NCBI GenBank assembly: GCA_964521305.1
Contig: CAZFQZ010000004.1
Coordinates: forward strand, 1 to 43,866
From: CAZBEJ01 sp964521305
Lineage (GTDB): Bacteria; Patescibacteriota; Microgenomatia; UBA1406; GWC2-37-13
Direction: 5' to 3'
DNA: 43,866 bases
The first letter of the stretch is position 1. Each line of letters begins with the position of its first letter. Made by a program: the position numbers and the translations under genes. The notes under the pieces are model-generated. The model was given only the letters and a program-made list of their open reading frames with translations, was not told where the DNA came from and ran no database searches. Shown piece by piece: positions 25,528 through 33,081 of this stretch.

Positions 25528-26793
25528 ATGAAACTGAACAATATTCTGATTTTGGGCGGAGGAGACGGTACGAGGTTTTGGCCTTTGTTGGAAAAAAATA
25601 CCACCTCGTTTTTGAATATACCACTCGTGCTTCACGTACTCAGATCCGTTAGCAACTATGCGGATAAGATTACCGTCGTTACCAATCCGGACAATGACGG
25701 AATAATCAAAAATGCGATTGGAAAAGATATGCAGACGGTCGTCGTCAGGGACCCAAGCGCTTCGAATATGGGCAAAGCGGTACTCGAATGCGAAGGTAAA
25801 ATCCAGGGCGGCGTTTTGGTACTGAACGCCGTTGATATCATAGATTTCGCTGTCATCAATCAATTTATCGATACATTATCTCATGAAAAAAAAGAGTATA
25901 TGTTTCTTGGAAAAGAGATATATGAATATTTTCCGGGCGCGTATGCAGTGTTTGAAGGGGAAACGGTGAAATCGTTTATTGAAAAACCCGATCCGAACAA
26001 TATTCCGTCACATTTGGCCAAACTCGTATGTGATTATTTTTCTGATTTCGACAGGCTGGTTGCAGTTCTCAAATCCATACGAACCAAAAGAGACGATCTG
26101 TACGAACAGGCAATCAACGCGTATATGACCCAATATCCGGTCGTGGGATTTGTTGCGTATGAAGGATACTGGCTGACGCTGAAATATCCATGGCATGTTC
26201 TTTCCATGATGAGCCATTTTCTGCATACGCTTAAGGATAATCACATAGGCAAGAATGTGCATATCGCCAAAAATGCGGTTATCATTCCGCCGGTATATAT
26301 TGCGGATAACGTGAAAATAGGCGATTTTGTCAAGATCAAAGGGCCAACATATATTGGCGAATCGTCGGTTATCGGCGATCATTCCCTGGTACGGGAGAGT
26401 CACATCGGGAGAAATGTTTTGGTCGGAGGCGGATGCGAAGTGGTGCGGTCGTATGTGGACAGCAACGTCATGCTGCACCGCGATTATGTCGGAGACTCCG
26501 TGCTGGACGAAGGAGTGCTGCTCGGTTCAGGCGTGGTAACTGCAAACTTCAGATTTGATACGGGAAAAGTAGCGTCCAAAAGCGGAGATATAAAAATTGA
26601 TACGGGTATGGAAAAATTCGGCGCAGTCGTGGGAAAAAAATCAAAAATCGGCGTCAATGCTACGATACTCCCCGGAGTAAAAATAGGAAAGGGCACCTTT
26701 GTGATGCCTGGAGAGGTTGTCGAATCAGATATTTCCGATAACCGGTTCCTTCATCAAAATAAAACAGAGCCCAACAAGCATTCGCCAAAGTAA
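25528..26793 (+). CDS. GlmU-like sugar nucleotidyltransferase with hexapeptide-repeat domain
   Basis: The N-terminal NTP-transferase fold starts with ILILGGGDGTRFWPLL and continues to about residue 225. From about 245 a left-handed beta-helix of hexapeptide repeats follows (IGKNVHIAKNAVI, IGESSVIGDHSLV, IGVNATILPGVKIG). This bipartite plan fits GlmU, which makes UDP-GlcNAc, or a glucose-1-phosphate nucleotidyltransferase. YVGDSVLDEGVLLGSG resembles the GlmU acyltransferase domain. The Lys-Pro usually found after the nucleotide loop is absent (EKNTTSFLNIPL). Its place between murA and yvcK points to UDP-GlcNAc supply. 421 residues. Confidence 0.75.
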   Translation: MKLNNILILGGGDGTRFWPLLEKNTTSFLNIPLVLHVLRSVSNYADKITVVTNPDNDGIIKNAIGKDMQTVVVRDPSASNMGKAVLECEGKIQGGVLVLNAVDIIDFAVINQFIDTLSHEKKEYMFLGKEIYEYFPGAYAVFEGETVKSFIEKPDPNNIPSHLAKLVCDYFSDFDRLVAVLKSIRTKRDDLYEQAINAYMTQYPVVGFVAYEGYWLTLKYPWHVLSMMSHFLHTLKDNHIGKNVHIAKNAVIIPPVYIADNVKIGDFVKIKGPTYIGESSVIGDHSLVRESHIGRNVLVGGGCEVVRSYVDSNVMLHRDYVGDSVLDEGVLLGSGVVTANFRFDTGKVASKSGDIKIDTGMEKFGAVVGKKSKIGVNATILPGVKIGKGTFVMPGEVVESDISDNRFLHQNKTEPNKHSPK

Positions 26794-26823
26794 GAAAACA
26801 TAGCCTGTAATTATAAGCTATAG

Positions 26824-26836
26824 TATAATTGAGGAG
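26824..26836 (+). promoter_or_regulatory. -10 box and Shine-Dalgarno for yvcK
   Basis: TATAAT at 26824-26829 is followed directly by GAGGAG at 26831-26836, four bases before the ATG at 26841. If the -10 is used, the message would begin near 26836 and lose the Shine-Dalgarno. The motif would then act only on readthrough transcripts. Confidence 0.45.
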
Positions 26837-26840
26837 CATT

Positions 26841-27824
26841 ATGAAAGAAATTACGGTCGTAGGCGGAGGAACCGGAACCTATGTGGTTTTATCCGGCCTG
26901 AAAAGTCATCGTTTAAATCTCGGAGTCATCGTATCCATGATGGATTCAGGAGGTTCGACTGGACGCTTGCGCGACCAGCTCGGCGTCCTGCCGCCGGGAG
27001 ATTTGCGACAGGCGCTTCTGGCGTTATCCGAGGCATCGCTCGTTTGGCGGAAACTTTTTTTATACCGTTTCGAAAACGGTGATTTGGCCGGTCATAATTT
27101 CGGCAATCTTTTTCTGTCCGCGCTTGAAAAAGTGTCGAAAAATTATCAGGATGTGGTAAAGACCGCAAGCGTTCTTTTGAAAACGAAAGGGGAAGTTTTA
27201 CCGGTGACATTCGACAAATCCAATCTAACAGTCGAGTACGAAAACGGCAATAAAGTAAAAGGGGAAGGTGCCGTTGACAAAAACTATTCGGAAACTTCGC
27301 GGGTAATAAACACATATTTGGAACCGGTTGCCCAGGCCAATCCCAATGCGGTAAAACGTATGGGCGAATCCGATGTCATCATCGTCGGCCCGGGGGATAT
27401 ATATACGAGCATCGTACCGATATTCCTCGTGAACGGAATCAAAGAAGCGTTCAACAAAAGCAAGGCAAAAATATTTTTCGTCATGAATCTCATGACCAAA
27501 GCGGGCCAGACGACGAACTACAAGGCATCCGACCACCTGAGGGATTTCGTGCGTTTTACCGGCAGGTCGCCGGACGTCATCGTGGTGAATGACGGCAAAG
27601 TACCGGAAAACATCATCAACTGGTATGAATCGCAGCATGAGCATCTGGTCGAAAACGACCTTAGTATGGATGTGTTTGACGGCGAAGTTGTTCTTGCGGA
27701 CGTCGTGGACCGTAACAAGTTTGAGTTTTTGGGAAGCGAAAAATTTGTCGATCCGCGCGTCAGGAGCATTTTGCGTCACAGCCCGAAGAAATTAGCGAGT
27801 ATACTATTGGATAGGATCATATGA
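26841..27824 (+). CDS. yvcK: YvcK/CofD-like protein (gluconeogenesis factor family)
   Basis: A Rossmann-like protein of the YvcK branch of the CofD family. ITVVGGGTGTYVVLSGLK, MMDSGGSTGRLRDQLGVLPPGDLRQAL and DVIIVGPGDIYTSI are diagnostic. In Firmicutes and mycobacteria YvcK-type proteins bind UDP-sugars such as UDP-GlcNAc, affect peptidoglycan precursor flow and cell shape, and are needed on gluconeogenic carbon. Length is 327 residues. It directly follows the GlmU-like gene and overlaps dgkA by four bases, consistent with a sensor of wall precursors. The ATG at 26841 was chosen over the in-frame TTG at 26829. Confidence 0.9.
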   Translation: MKEITVVGGGTGTYVVLSGLKSHRLNLGVIVSMMDSGGSTGRLRDQLGVLPPGDLRQALLALSEASLVWRKLFLYRFENGDLAGHNFGNLFLSALEKVSKNYQDVVKTASVLLKTKGEVLPVTFDKSNLTVEYENGNKVKGEGAVDKNYSETSRVINTYLEPVAQANPNAVKRMGESDVIIVGPGDIYTSIVPIFLVNGIKEAFNKSKAKIFFVMNLMTKAGQTTNYKASDHLRDFVRFTGRSPDVIVVNDGKVPENIINWYESQHEHLVENDLSMDVFDGEVVLADVVDRNKFEFLGSEKFVDPRVRSILRHSPKKLASILLDRII

Positions 27825-28201
27825 TTGAGCAGCATGCGATATCGTTCAAAAATGCGTTTAGGGGATTGATGTGGGTTCTAAGGACGCAGCGGAATATCAA
27901 AATACACCTGTTTCTTTCTTTTTTATCGATGGTGGGGGGTGCCTATTTTCGCATAGGTTATGGGGAGTTTCTTGTCATATTGACTCTTATCGCAACGGGT
28001 TTGTCGATTGAAGTGATCAATACCGCGATCGAAGAAACCATAGATGCGCTCGACAAAAACCAGCGAGAAGAAATACGTATCGCAAAGGACGTATCTGCAG
28101 CAGCCATGTTGATGTTTTCGGTTGTTGCTTTCTGTATTGCTTGTATTATCTTTATTCCACGAATTCTCTTTTTCATTTTTCATTTTTCATTTTTCATTTA
28201 A
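27821..28201 (+). CDS. dgkA: Diacylglycerol/undecaprenol kinase (DgkA family)
   Basis: A small integral membrane kinase of 126 residues. SFKNAFRGLMWVLRTQRNIKIH, then GLSIEVINTAIEETIDAL and AKDVSAAAMLM, are the family active-site helices. Gram-positive members phosphorylate undecaprenol, recycling the lipid carrier used by MraY next door. Three membrane helices are visible. The last residues (FIFHFSFFI) are encoded by a 7-bp tandem repeat, so the natural C-terminus may be shorter in relatives. Start ATGA overlaps the yvcK stop. Confidence 0.92.
   Translation: MIEQHAISFKNAFRGLMWVLRTQRNIKIHLFLSFLSMVGGAYFRIGYGEFLVILTLIATGLSIEVINTAIEETIDALDKNQREEIRIAKDVSAAAMLMFSVVAFCIACIIFIPRILFFIFHFSFFI
28169..28196 (+). 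repeat. Four tandem copies of TTTTTCA at the dgkA 3' end
   Basis: Units at 28169-28175, 28176-28182, 28183-28189 and 28190-28196 are identical. The 7-bp unit is not a multiple of three, so a change in copy number would shift the last codons of dgkA and alter the spacing to the GTG start of mraY at 28205. Confidence 0.85.
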
Positions 28202-28204
28202 ATT

Positions 28205-29242
28205 GTGGCAACATATTTATTCGCCGTATTTGTGTCATTTCTCTTGAATATTTTCCTGATCATACCGTTTATTGATTTTCTGTATAAGACGAAATTCCAG
28301 CGCAGGGCGCAGCAGACGAAAGATGCGTTCAATAAGCCCACGCCGATTTTCGACAAATTCAACCAGCATAAGAACGGAACACCGGTCGGCGGCGGCATTC
28401 TGATTCTGCTAACGACGGTACTCGTGTATACTTCGTTCCTGGGTATGTTTTTTATCATACGGAAACCGATCCTCGCCAATTTTCCCTCCCTGGTTTCGGA
28501 AATAAAAATCATATTGTTTACCTTTATCTCTTTTGGATTTCTCGGATTTTTTGACGATTTGAAAAAAATTTTCTTCTGGAAAAAATCCAAGTTTTTCGGT
28601 TTACGCATACGTCACAAACTGATTATTGAAATCGTACTTGCGCTTGTTATTTCCATATGGTTGTTTATTGACCTGAAAATACAGATTGTGCATATTCCTT
28701 TTCTCGGCGTATTCAACATCTCGTATTTTTATATCCTATTTTCCACATTTGTTATTGTCGCATTTGCCAACGCGGTAAACGTAACCGATGGTCTGGACGG
28801 ACTGTCGAGCGGTGTCCTGATGATTGCGGTTGCATGTTTTTGGGCGGTATCGCGCTCGATTCTCGACGTACCGACGTCGCTTTTCCTCGCTGCCTGGCTC
28901 GGCGGGTTGATGGCGTTTTTATATTTCAACATCTATCCGGCACGAATCTGGCTCGGCGATACCGGCGCGTTGTCGTTCGGTGCCGTATTTGCGGTCGTCG
29001 GTTTGATTCTCGGTAAACCCTTCGCATTGCCTATTATCGGAGGCGTCTTTGTCATAGAAATCTGTATGTCATTGATCCAACTTCTCTCGAAAAAATTCCG
29101 TAAGAAAAAAGCTTTCTTGGTCGCGCCATTTCATCTCTGGCTCCAGAACAAAGGATGGGAGGAACCGAAAATCGTCATGCGGATGTGGCTGATGACCATT
29201 GTGCTCGGCGTACTCGGGCTCATGGTTGCGTTTATGAAGTAG
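28205..29242 (+). CDS. mraY: Phospho-N-acetylmuramoyl-pentapeptide transferase (MraY)
   Basis: Transfers phospho-MurNAc-pentapeptide to undecaprenyl phosphate, giving lipid I. It is a polytopic protein with about ten helices over 345 residues. FANAVNVTDGLDGLSSG holds the catalytic aspartates. FGFLGFFDDLKKI and LGDTGALSFG are further family motifs. PVGGGILILL near the N-terminus also fits. It starts with GTG at 28205, three bases after dgkA. No Shine-Dalgarno is present because the 7-bp repeat occupies the site. Confidence 0.95.
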   Translation: MATYLFAVFVSFLLNIFLIIPFIDFLYKTKFQRRAQQTKDAFNKPTPIFDKFNQHKNGTPVGGGILILLTTVLVYTSFLGMFFIIRKPILANFPSLVSEIKIILFTFISFGFLGFFDDLKKIFFWKKSKFFGLRIRHKLIIEIVLALVISIWLFIDLKIQIVHIPFLGVFNISYFYILFSTFVIVAFANAVNVTDGLDGLSSGVLMIAVACFWAVSRSILDVPTSLFLAAWLGGLMAFLYFNIYPARIWLGDTGALSFGAVFAVVGLILGKPFALPIIGGVFVIEICMSLIQLLSKKFRKKKAFLVAPFHLWLQNKGWEEPKIVMRMWLMTIVLGVLGLMVAFMK

Positions 29243-29302
29243 AACGGATGAACCCGGATTATAAAATACATAGATTTACACCGATATGAGAACATTACAT
29301 AT

Positions 29303-30652
29303 ATGAATAAGGTAATTCAATCGCTCAAAAAACAATATTCCGGAAAGAATGTTCTTGTGGTCGGGCTGGGTTTACAGGGTGGAGGAGTCGGCGTGGCGAA
29401 GTTTTTTGCGGAACTGGGAGCGCGCGTGATCGTATCCGACAGGAAAGACAGGGAGCGGTTACGGCCTTCAATCGATTCTCTCAGGGAATACCCCATAGCA
29501 TTTCATTTAGGAGGACACGATCTCGCTGATTTTCTGGACGCAGACGTGATTTTCAAAGGCCCGTTCGTTTCCTGGGATTTGACTGAAATCGTGGAAGCGC
29601 AAAAACGCAATATCCCCATAGAAATGGAGTTGCCGTTTTTCGCGCAATACTGTCCGTGCCCTATCATCGGTGTCACCGGTACGCGGGGAAAATCAACCAC
29701 GACGTTCATGATTTACGAAGTACTACAGAAGAACGGTTTTCCCGTTCATTTGGCAGGGAGCATTCCCGGTGTATCGACGATAAACCTTTTGCCTAAGGTG
29801 GGAAAGAGAGACTGGGTTGTTATGGAACTACCGTCCTGGCCATTGGCCGGATTTCATTTGAAGTCGATCAGCCCGCACGTCGCCGTATTCACCAATTTTT
29901 ACCCTGATCACCTCAATTTTTACCGGTCCATGGACCAGTATCTATTGGATAAAAAAGCCATCTATATGTACCAGACGAAAAAAGATTATCTTGTGGCCGG
30001 AAAGCGGTTGGAACCGGTGTTAGCCAAGGATAGAATTGAGAGCTTCGTTACCTACGTCGGGCAGGAGGATTTTCCGTATGATTTTACATACATACGCGGT
30101 TTACACAACAAGGAAAACGCAGCCGTTGCTTTGGCGGTCAGCCGCATACTTGGTATTGACGAAAAAAAGACCGCCGGAGTATTGATAAATTTCAAAGGTC
30201 TGCCGTACCGGCAGCAGATCCTCGGCAACAAAAGGAACGTATATTTCGTGAACGATACCACATCGACCACGCCGGTAGCCACAATGAAAGCTATAGAATC
30301 GTTTATGCCGGAAAAAATCGTATTGATGCTCGGCGGAAACTCAAAAGGATTGCCGCATGCTAAACTGTTGGAGCATCTGAAACAGGTAGAATACGTCGTG
30401 TTGTTGAAAGGCAGTTTTACGGATGAGATTTTGCCGTACCTGAAAAAACTCTATCCGGATAAATACACCGACGTTTATGACGATCTGACACGGGCGACAG
30501 ACAAAGCATATGAACTTGCGCGTCAATCGCATAAGAGCGTCTACGTGCTTTTTTCCCCCGGAGCGACATCATTTTCCATGTTCAACAACGAATTCCACCG
30601 TGGTGAATCATTTACCCGTATTGTCCAGAAGATCATAGGCCATGCGCGTTAA
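29303..30652 (+). CDS. murD: UDP-N-acetylmuramoylalanine-D-glutamate ligase (MurD-like)
   Basis: A Mur ligase expected to add D-glutamate to UDP-MurNAc-L-Ala. The N-terminal Rossmann part is NVLVVGLGLQGGGVGVAKF. The ATP loop IIGVTGTRGKSTTTF lies near residues 116-130. FTNFYPDHLNFYRSMDQYL and FVNDTTSTTPVATMKAI are MurD-type motifs. 449 residues. A 60-base gap follows mraY, with AT-rich sequence but no convincing promoter. The end overlaps ftsW by 11 bases. Confidence 0.92.
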   Translation: MNKVIQSLKKQYSGKNVLVVGLGLQGGGVGVAKFFAELGARVIVSDRKDRERLRPSIDSLREYPIAFHLGGHDLADFLDADVIFKGPFVSWDLTEIVEAQKRNIPIEMELPFFAQYCPCPIIGVTGTRGKSTTTFMIYEVLQKNGFPVHLAGSIPGVSTINLLPKVGKRDWVVMELPSWPLAGFHLKSISPHVAVFTNFYPDHLNFYRSMDQYLLDKKAIYMYQTKKDYLVAGKRLEPVLAKDRIESFVTYVGQEDFPYDFTYIRGLHNKENAAVALAVSRILGIDEKKTAGVLINFKGLPYRQQILGNKRNVYFVNDTTSTTPVATMKAIESFMPEKIVLMLGGNSKGLPHAKLLEHLKQVEYVVLLKGSFTDEILPYLKKLYPDKYTDVYDDLTRATDKAYELARQSHKSVYVLFSPGATSFSMFNNEFHRGESFTRIVQKIIGHAR

Positions 30653-31739
30653 AAAAAAGACCATAAAAAAAAGCATCTTCATGCACCTTCTTGCTTTGCC
30701 AGTAGTGCTGTCCCTGATCGGACTGGTGTTTATTTTCGAAGCATCATCGGTCAGAAGCTTCAGTGAGACGGGTGACAGTTTCCATTACCTTAAACTGCAA
30801 GTCGTCTGGCTTGGTTTGAGTCTTGCGGCCATGGTTTTTTTTACGCTTTTTGACTATCATAAATTGTATTATCTGTCGTTTCTTGCAATGATCATCACTA
30901 TTTTTTTCCTGCTGATCGTGCTTTTACCCGGCATTGGGTACCGCGCCGGAGGAGCCAGACGATGGCTCGATTTCGGTTTCTTTAACGTGCAGCCGACAGA
31001 GATCGCCAAGTTCAGCGTCATCATTTACTTGGCATCGTGGTTCATCCATAAAGAACGGAAACGCTTCTTTTCGTTCCTGATCCTTATCGGCGTACTTATG
31101 GGGTTGATTATTTTGCAGCCGGATATGGGAACGGCAATCATTGTATTTTCGCTGAGCATCATTATCTACTTCTTGTCGGGTATGAATATCATACATCTTT
31201 TTGCGCTTGTTCCCGCTGCAATCGGCGGTTTCCTGGTGCTGGTGAAAGTGTCGCCGTACCGGTTCAACCGACTACTCGCTTTTTTCGATCCTTCGCGCGA
31301 CCCCTTAGGAATAAGCTACCATATCAACCAAATTCTGATTTCTCTCGCCAATGGCGGCCTGTTTGGTCAGGGCCTCGGGTCGTCAAGGCAGAAATATATG
31401 TTTTTGCCTGAAGCGCATACGGATTCTATTTTCGCCATTGTGGGCGAGGAGTTCGGATTCATCGGGTCGCTGGTGATCATTATTCTGTACATTGTTTTGA
31501 TTTTCCGCATATACCGGGTGATGGTCAATGCGCCTGATCGGTTCGGGAGATTATTGGCAGGCGGAATATTTGCGTTTTTCAATCTCCAGATTCTTATCAA
31601 TTTACTGGGTGTGGTGAACCTATTACCACTGACCGGTGTTCCTTTACCGTTTATCTCATATGGAGGATCCAATCTGCTCATTTCATTCGCGCTCATCGGT
31701 ATTCTTCTCAATATCGAGAAGCGCATAAAATATACATAA
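30642..31739 (+). CDS. ftsW: Septal peptidoglycan polymerase FtsW (SEDS family)
   Basis: A membrane glycosyltransferase of 365 residues with about ten helices that polymerises lipid II together with FtsI. FDPSRDPLGISYHINQILIS, GGLFGQGLGSSRQKYMFLPE, HTDSIFAIVGEEFGFIGS and PLPFISYGGSNLL are SEDS signatures. FtsW is preferred over RodA because of the murD-murG setting. The N-terminus is rich in lysine before the first helix. After its stop come 57 bases and then the cobalamin riboswitch. Confidence 0.95.
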   Translation: MRVKKKTIKKSIFMHLLALPVVLSLIGLVFIFEASSVRSFSETGDSFHYLKLQVVWLGLSLAAMVFFTLFDYHKLYYLSFLAMIITIFFLLIVLLPGIGYRAGGARRWLDFGFFNVQPTEIAKFSVIIYLASWFIHKERKRFFSFLILIGVLMGLIILQPDMGTAIIVFSLSIIIYFLSGMNIIHLFALVPAAIGGFLVLVKVSPYRFNRLLAFFDPSRDPLGISYHINQILISLANGGLFGQGLGSSRQKYMFLPEAHTDSIFAIVGEEFGFIGSLVIIILYIVLIFRIYRVMVNAPDRFGRLLAGGIFAFFNLQILINLLGVVNLLPLTGVPLPFISYGGSNLLISFALIGILLNIEKRIKYT

Positions 31740-31749
31740 GGTTTAGTGC

Positions 31750-31778
31750 TTGCAATTCGCAACATAAAGGAGTATCTT
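31750..31778 (+). promoter_or_regulatory. Candidate promoter for the riboswitch transcript
   Basis: TTGCAA at 31750-31755 and TATCTT at 31773-31778 are 17 bp apart, with four of six matches each. Transcription would start near 31785, about a dozen bases before the first riboswitch stem. This suggests the riboswitch is on its own transcript and not only on readthrough from ftsW. Confidence 0.45.
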
Positions 31779-31796
31779 ATTTCAGTTTACATTTTG

Positions 31797-31940
31797 TTTG
31801 GTGATGTCATTCTCCGCCAACGGCGGAGGAGAAGACAGTCCGGCAAAAAATGCCGGGATCAATGGGAATACGGTGGGAATCCGTAACTGTACCGCAGCGG
31901 TGTTTCTGGTTTTGCCAGATAAGTCCGAAGACCGACCAAA
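31797..31940 (+). ncRNA. Cobalamin (B12) riboswitch
   Basis: The conserved aptamer core is unmistakable: GGGAATACGGTGGGAATCC (31864-31882), then AACTGTACCGCAGCGGT (31885-31901), and the B12 box AAGTCCGAAGACCGACC (31921-31937). The closing helix is TTTGGT (31797-31802) with ACCAAA (31935-31940). Peripheral hairpins are CTCCGCC-AAC-GGCGGAG (31812-31828), CCGGC-GCCGG around 31840-31856, and TCTGG-TTTT-GCCAGA near 31905-31919. The P7-P11 side is short. No U-tract terminator follows, and the closing helix ends 16 bases before the gene's ATG, so control of translation is more likely than attenuation (inference). The element has no stop codon in the frame of the gene. Confidence 0.93.
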
Positions 31941-31956
31941 TCATAAAAACACGAGT

Positions 31957-33042
31957 ATGATGACAGATTTGTTACCGTACGACTCTGAAGCATTCAACCT
32001 GTCCGAATATAACAGACATATCCCTAAAAACGCCATTCGCAAAGATCTGCTTTCTTACCTGGGGGAATATCGGTTTGGAATTTCCGAGTCTAAATATAAA
32101 TTGTATTATTCTGATGGTCATATCAGGGACGCAGACCGAAACGAACCGATGATCTATATGGCTAATCGGGCATTGAAAAAAAGAATATTGCATCATAAAC
32201 CAACTCACCGGGAAGAGGCTGAGTATGAAGGAATTACTAGGTTGGATCGATATCTGCAGGATGCCCAAGTTGGAGATGTCGTTATTTGGGGTAGTCCGCC
32301 AGGACCTAAGGATGAAAATTATGGCGATTACGGATTTGTGTATGGAGGAGTGGTTATTCGATCGGATGCGGATGAAAAAGATATAAATATGACGGCATTC
32401 CGTATTGAAAGAAGCGATACCGAATCATATAAGCAGATCATTTCTGACACGGTGGGATCACCCGTATATCTGCAGAATGCCGATGATTTTCTTGCTCACC
32501 CTTTGGTTATCCGCCGTGAAGCGAGAACACTTGAATCCGTGTTACTGGAACGATTTGGCAGCCACAGGGAAAATGACCGAAAATTCAGATTTTCCATGCA
32601 GATTCTAGAACCTTTAATAAAAGAGTTCATCGATGTCGTTAAATTGGGGTTGCCGCGGGAAGAATTGAAGAATATTTTCTATTCCATAGAAAATCTTGCT
32701 CTACAGATAAAAGAGGATGTGCTACCAATGGATTATACGTCGCTGATTCAGGCGTTGCATACGGATTCGGAAGGCCTCATTGCACAATTTGGATCCTATC
32801 GGGCGCCCTTCGCAAAAGGAAGTTGTGGCGGTACCGATGAAAAAAAGACAAATATTCTTGATCCGGATAACTTCATAAAAAAATTGTTGGGCGAAAATGA
32901 GGATTCTGACCAATATGGTAATCGGGAGTTCGACTGTCCGGTATGCCATCATATTCACAGACGGGATAAAGGAAAAATCATGGAGTTTTGTCCTGATACA
33001 ACCGATGAAAACGGTTTGCATGTACCTATTCCAAAATGCTGA
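31957..33042 (+). CDS. Unknown protein with C-terminal Cys/His cluster, under cobalamin riboswitch
   Basis: I do not recognise this 361-residue protein. It appears soluble, with no signal peptide or membrane helix. A central beta-rich part contains VGDVVIWGSPPGPKDENYGD followed by FVYGGVV (about 108-140). A helical part follows, and the C-terminus holds a likely zinc site: Cys327, Cys330, His331, His332, His334, then Cys345 and a final Cys361. The ATG at 31957 (or 31960) was chosen because everything upstream in frame is riboswitch RNA. It sits between ftsW and murG, where no standard dcw gene is expected. B12 control suggests a link to cobalamin use, salvage or a B12-independent replacement, but the sequence shows no known B12-binding motif. 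Confidence 0.8.
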   Translation: MMTDLLPYDSEAFNLSEYNRHIPKNAIRKDLLSYLGEYRFGISESKYKLYYSDGHIRDADRNEPMIYMANRALKKRILHHKPTHREEAEYEGITRLDRYLQDAQVGDVVIWGSPPGPKDENYGDYGFVYGGVVIRSDADEKDINMTAFRIERSDTESYKQIISDTVGSPVYLQNADDFLAHPLVIRREARTLESVLLERFGSHRENDRKFRFSMQILEPLIKEFIDVVKLGLPREELKNIFYSIENLALQIKEDVLPMDYTSLIQALHTDSEGLIAQFGSYRAPFAKGSCGGTDEKKTNILDPDNFIKKLLGENEDSDQYGNREFDCPVCHHIHRRDKGKIMEFCPDTTDENGLHVPIPKC

Positions 33043-33069
33043 ATGACTGCATGCCAACAGTACATTAGG

Positions 33070-33075
33070 TATAAT
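33070..33075 (+). promoter_or_regulatory. -10 box for murG
   Basis: A perfect TATAAT lies six bases before the murG ATG at 33082. The -35 region is not convincing. If used, it would uncouple murG-ftsQ-ftsA-ftsZ from the riboswitch-controlled message and give a leaderless murG transcript. Confidence 0.5.
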
Positions 33076-33081
33076 GAAATA

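Noticed and set aside
24849..25604. 251-codon open frame antisense to murA
   Set aside because: It overlaps a complete murA with intact catalytic motifs. The antisense product is rich in Arg/Phe/His with no domain.
31798..31956. N-terminal 53 residues of the unknown gene if started at the first in-frame codon at 31798
   Set aside because: This stretch is the cobalamin riboswitch. Its conserved RNA core and hairpins explain the sequence, and the encoded peptide is low-complexity and unlike the rest of the protein.
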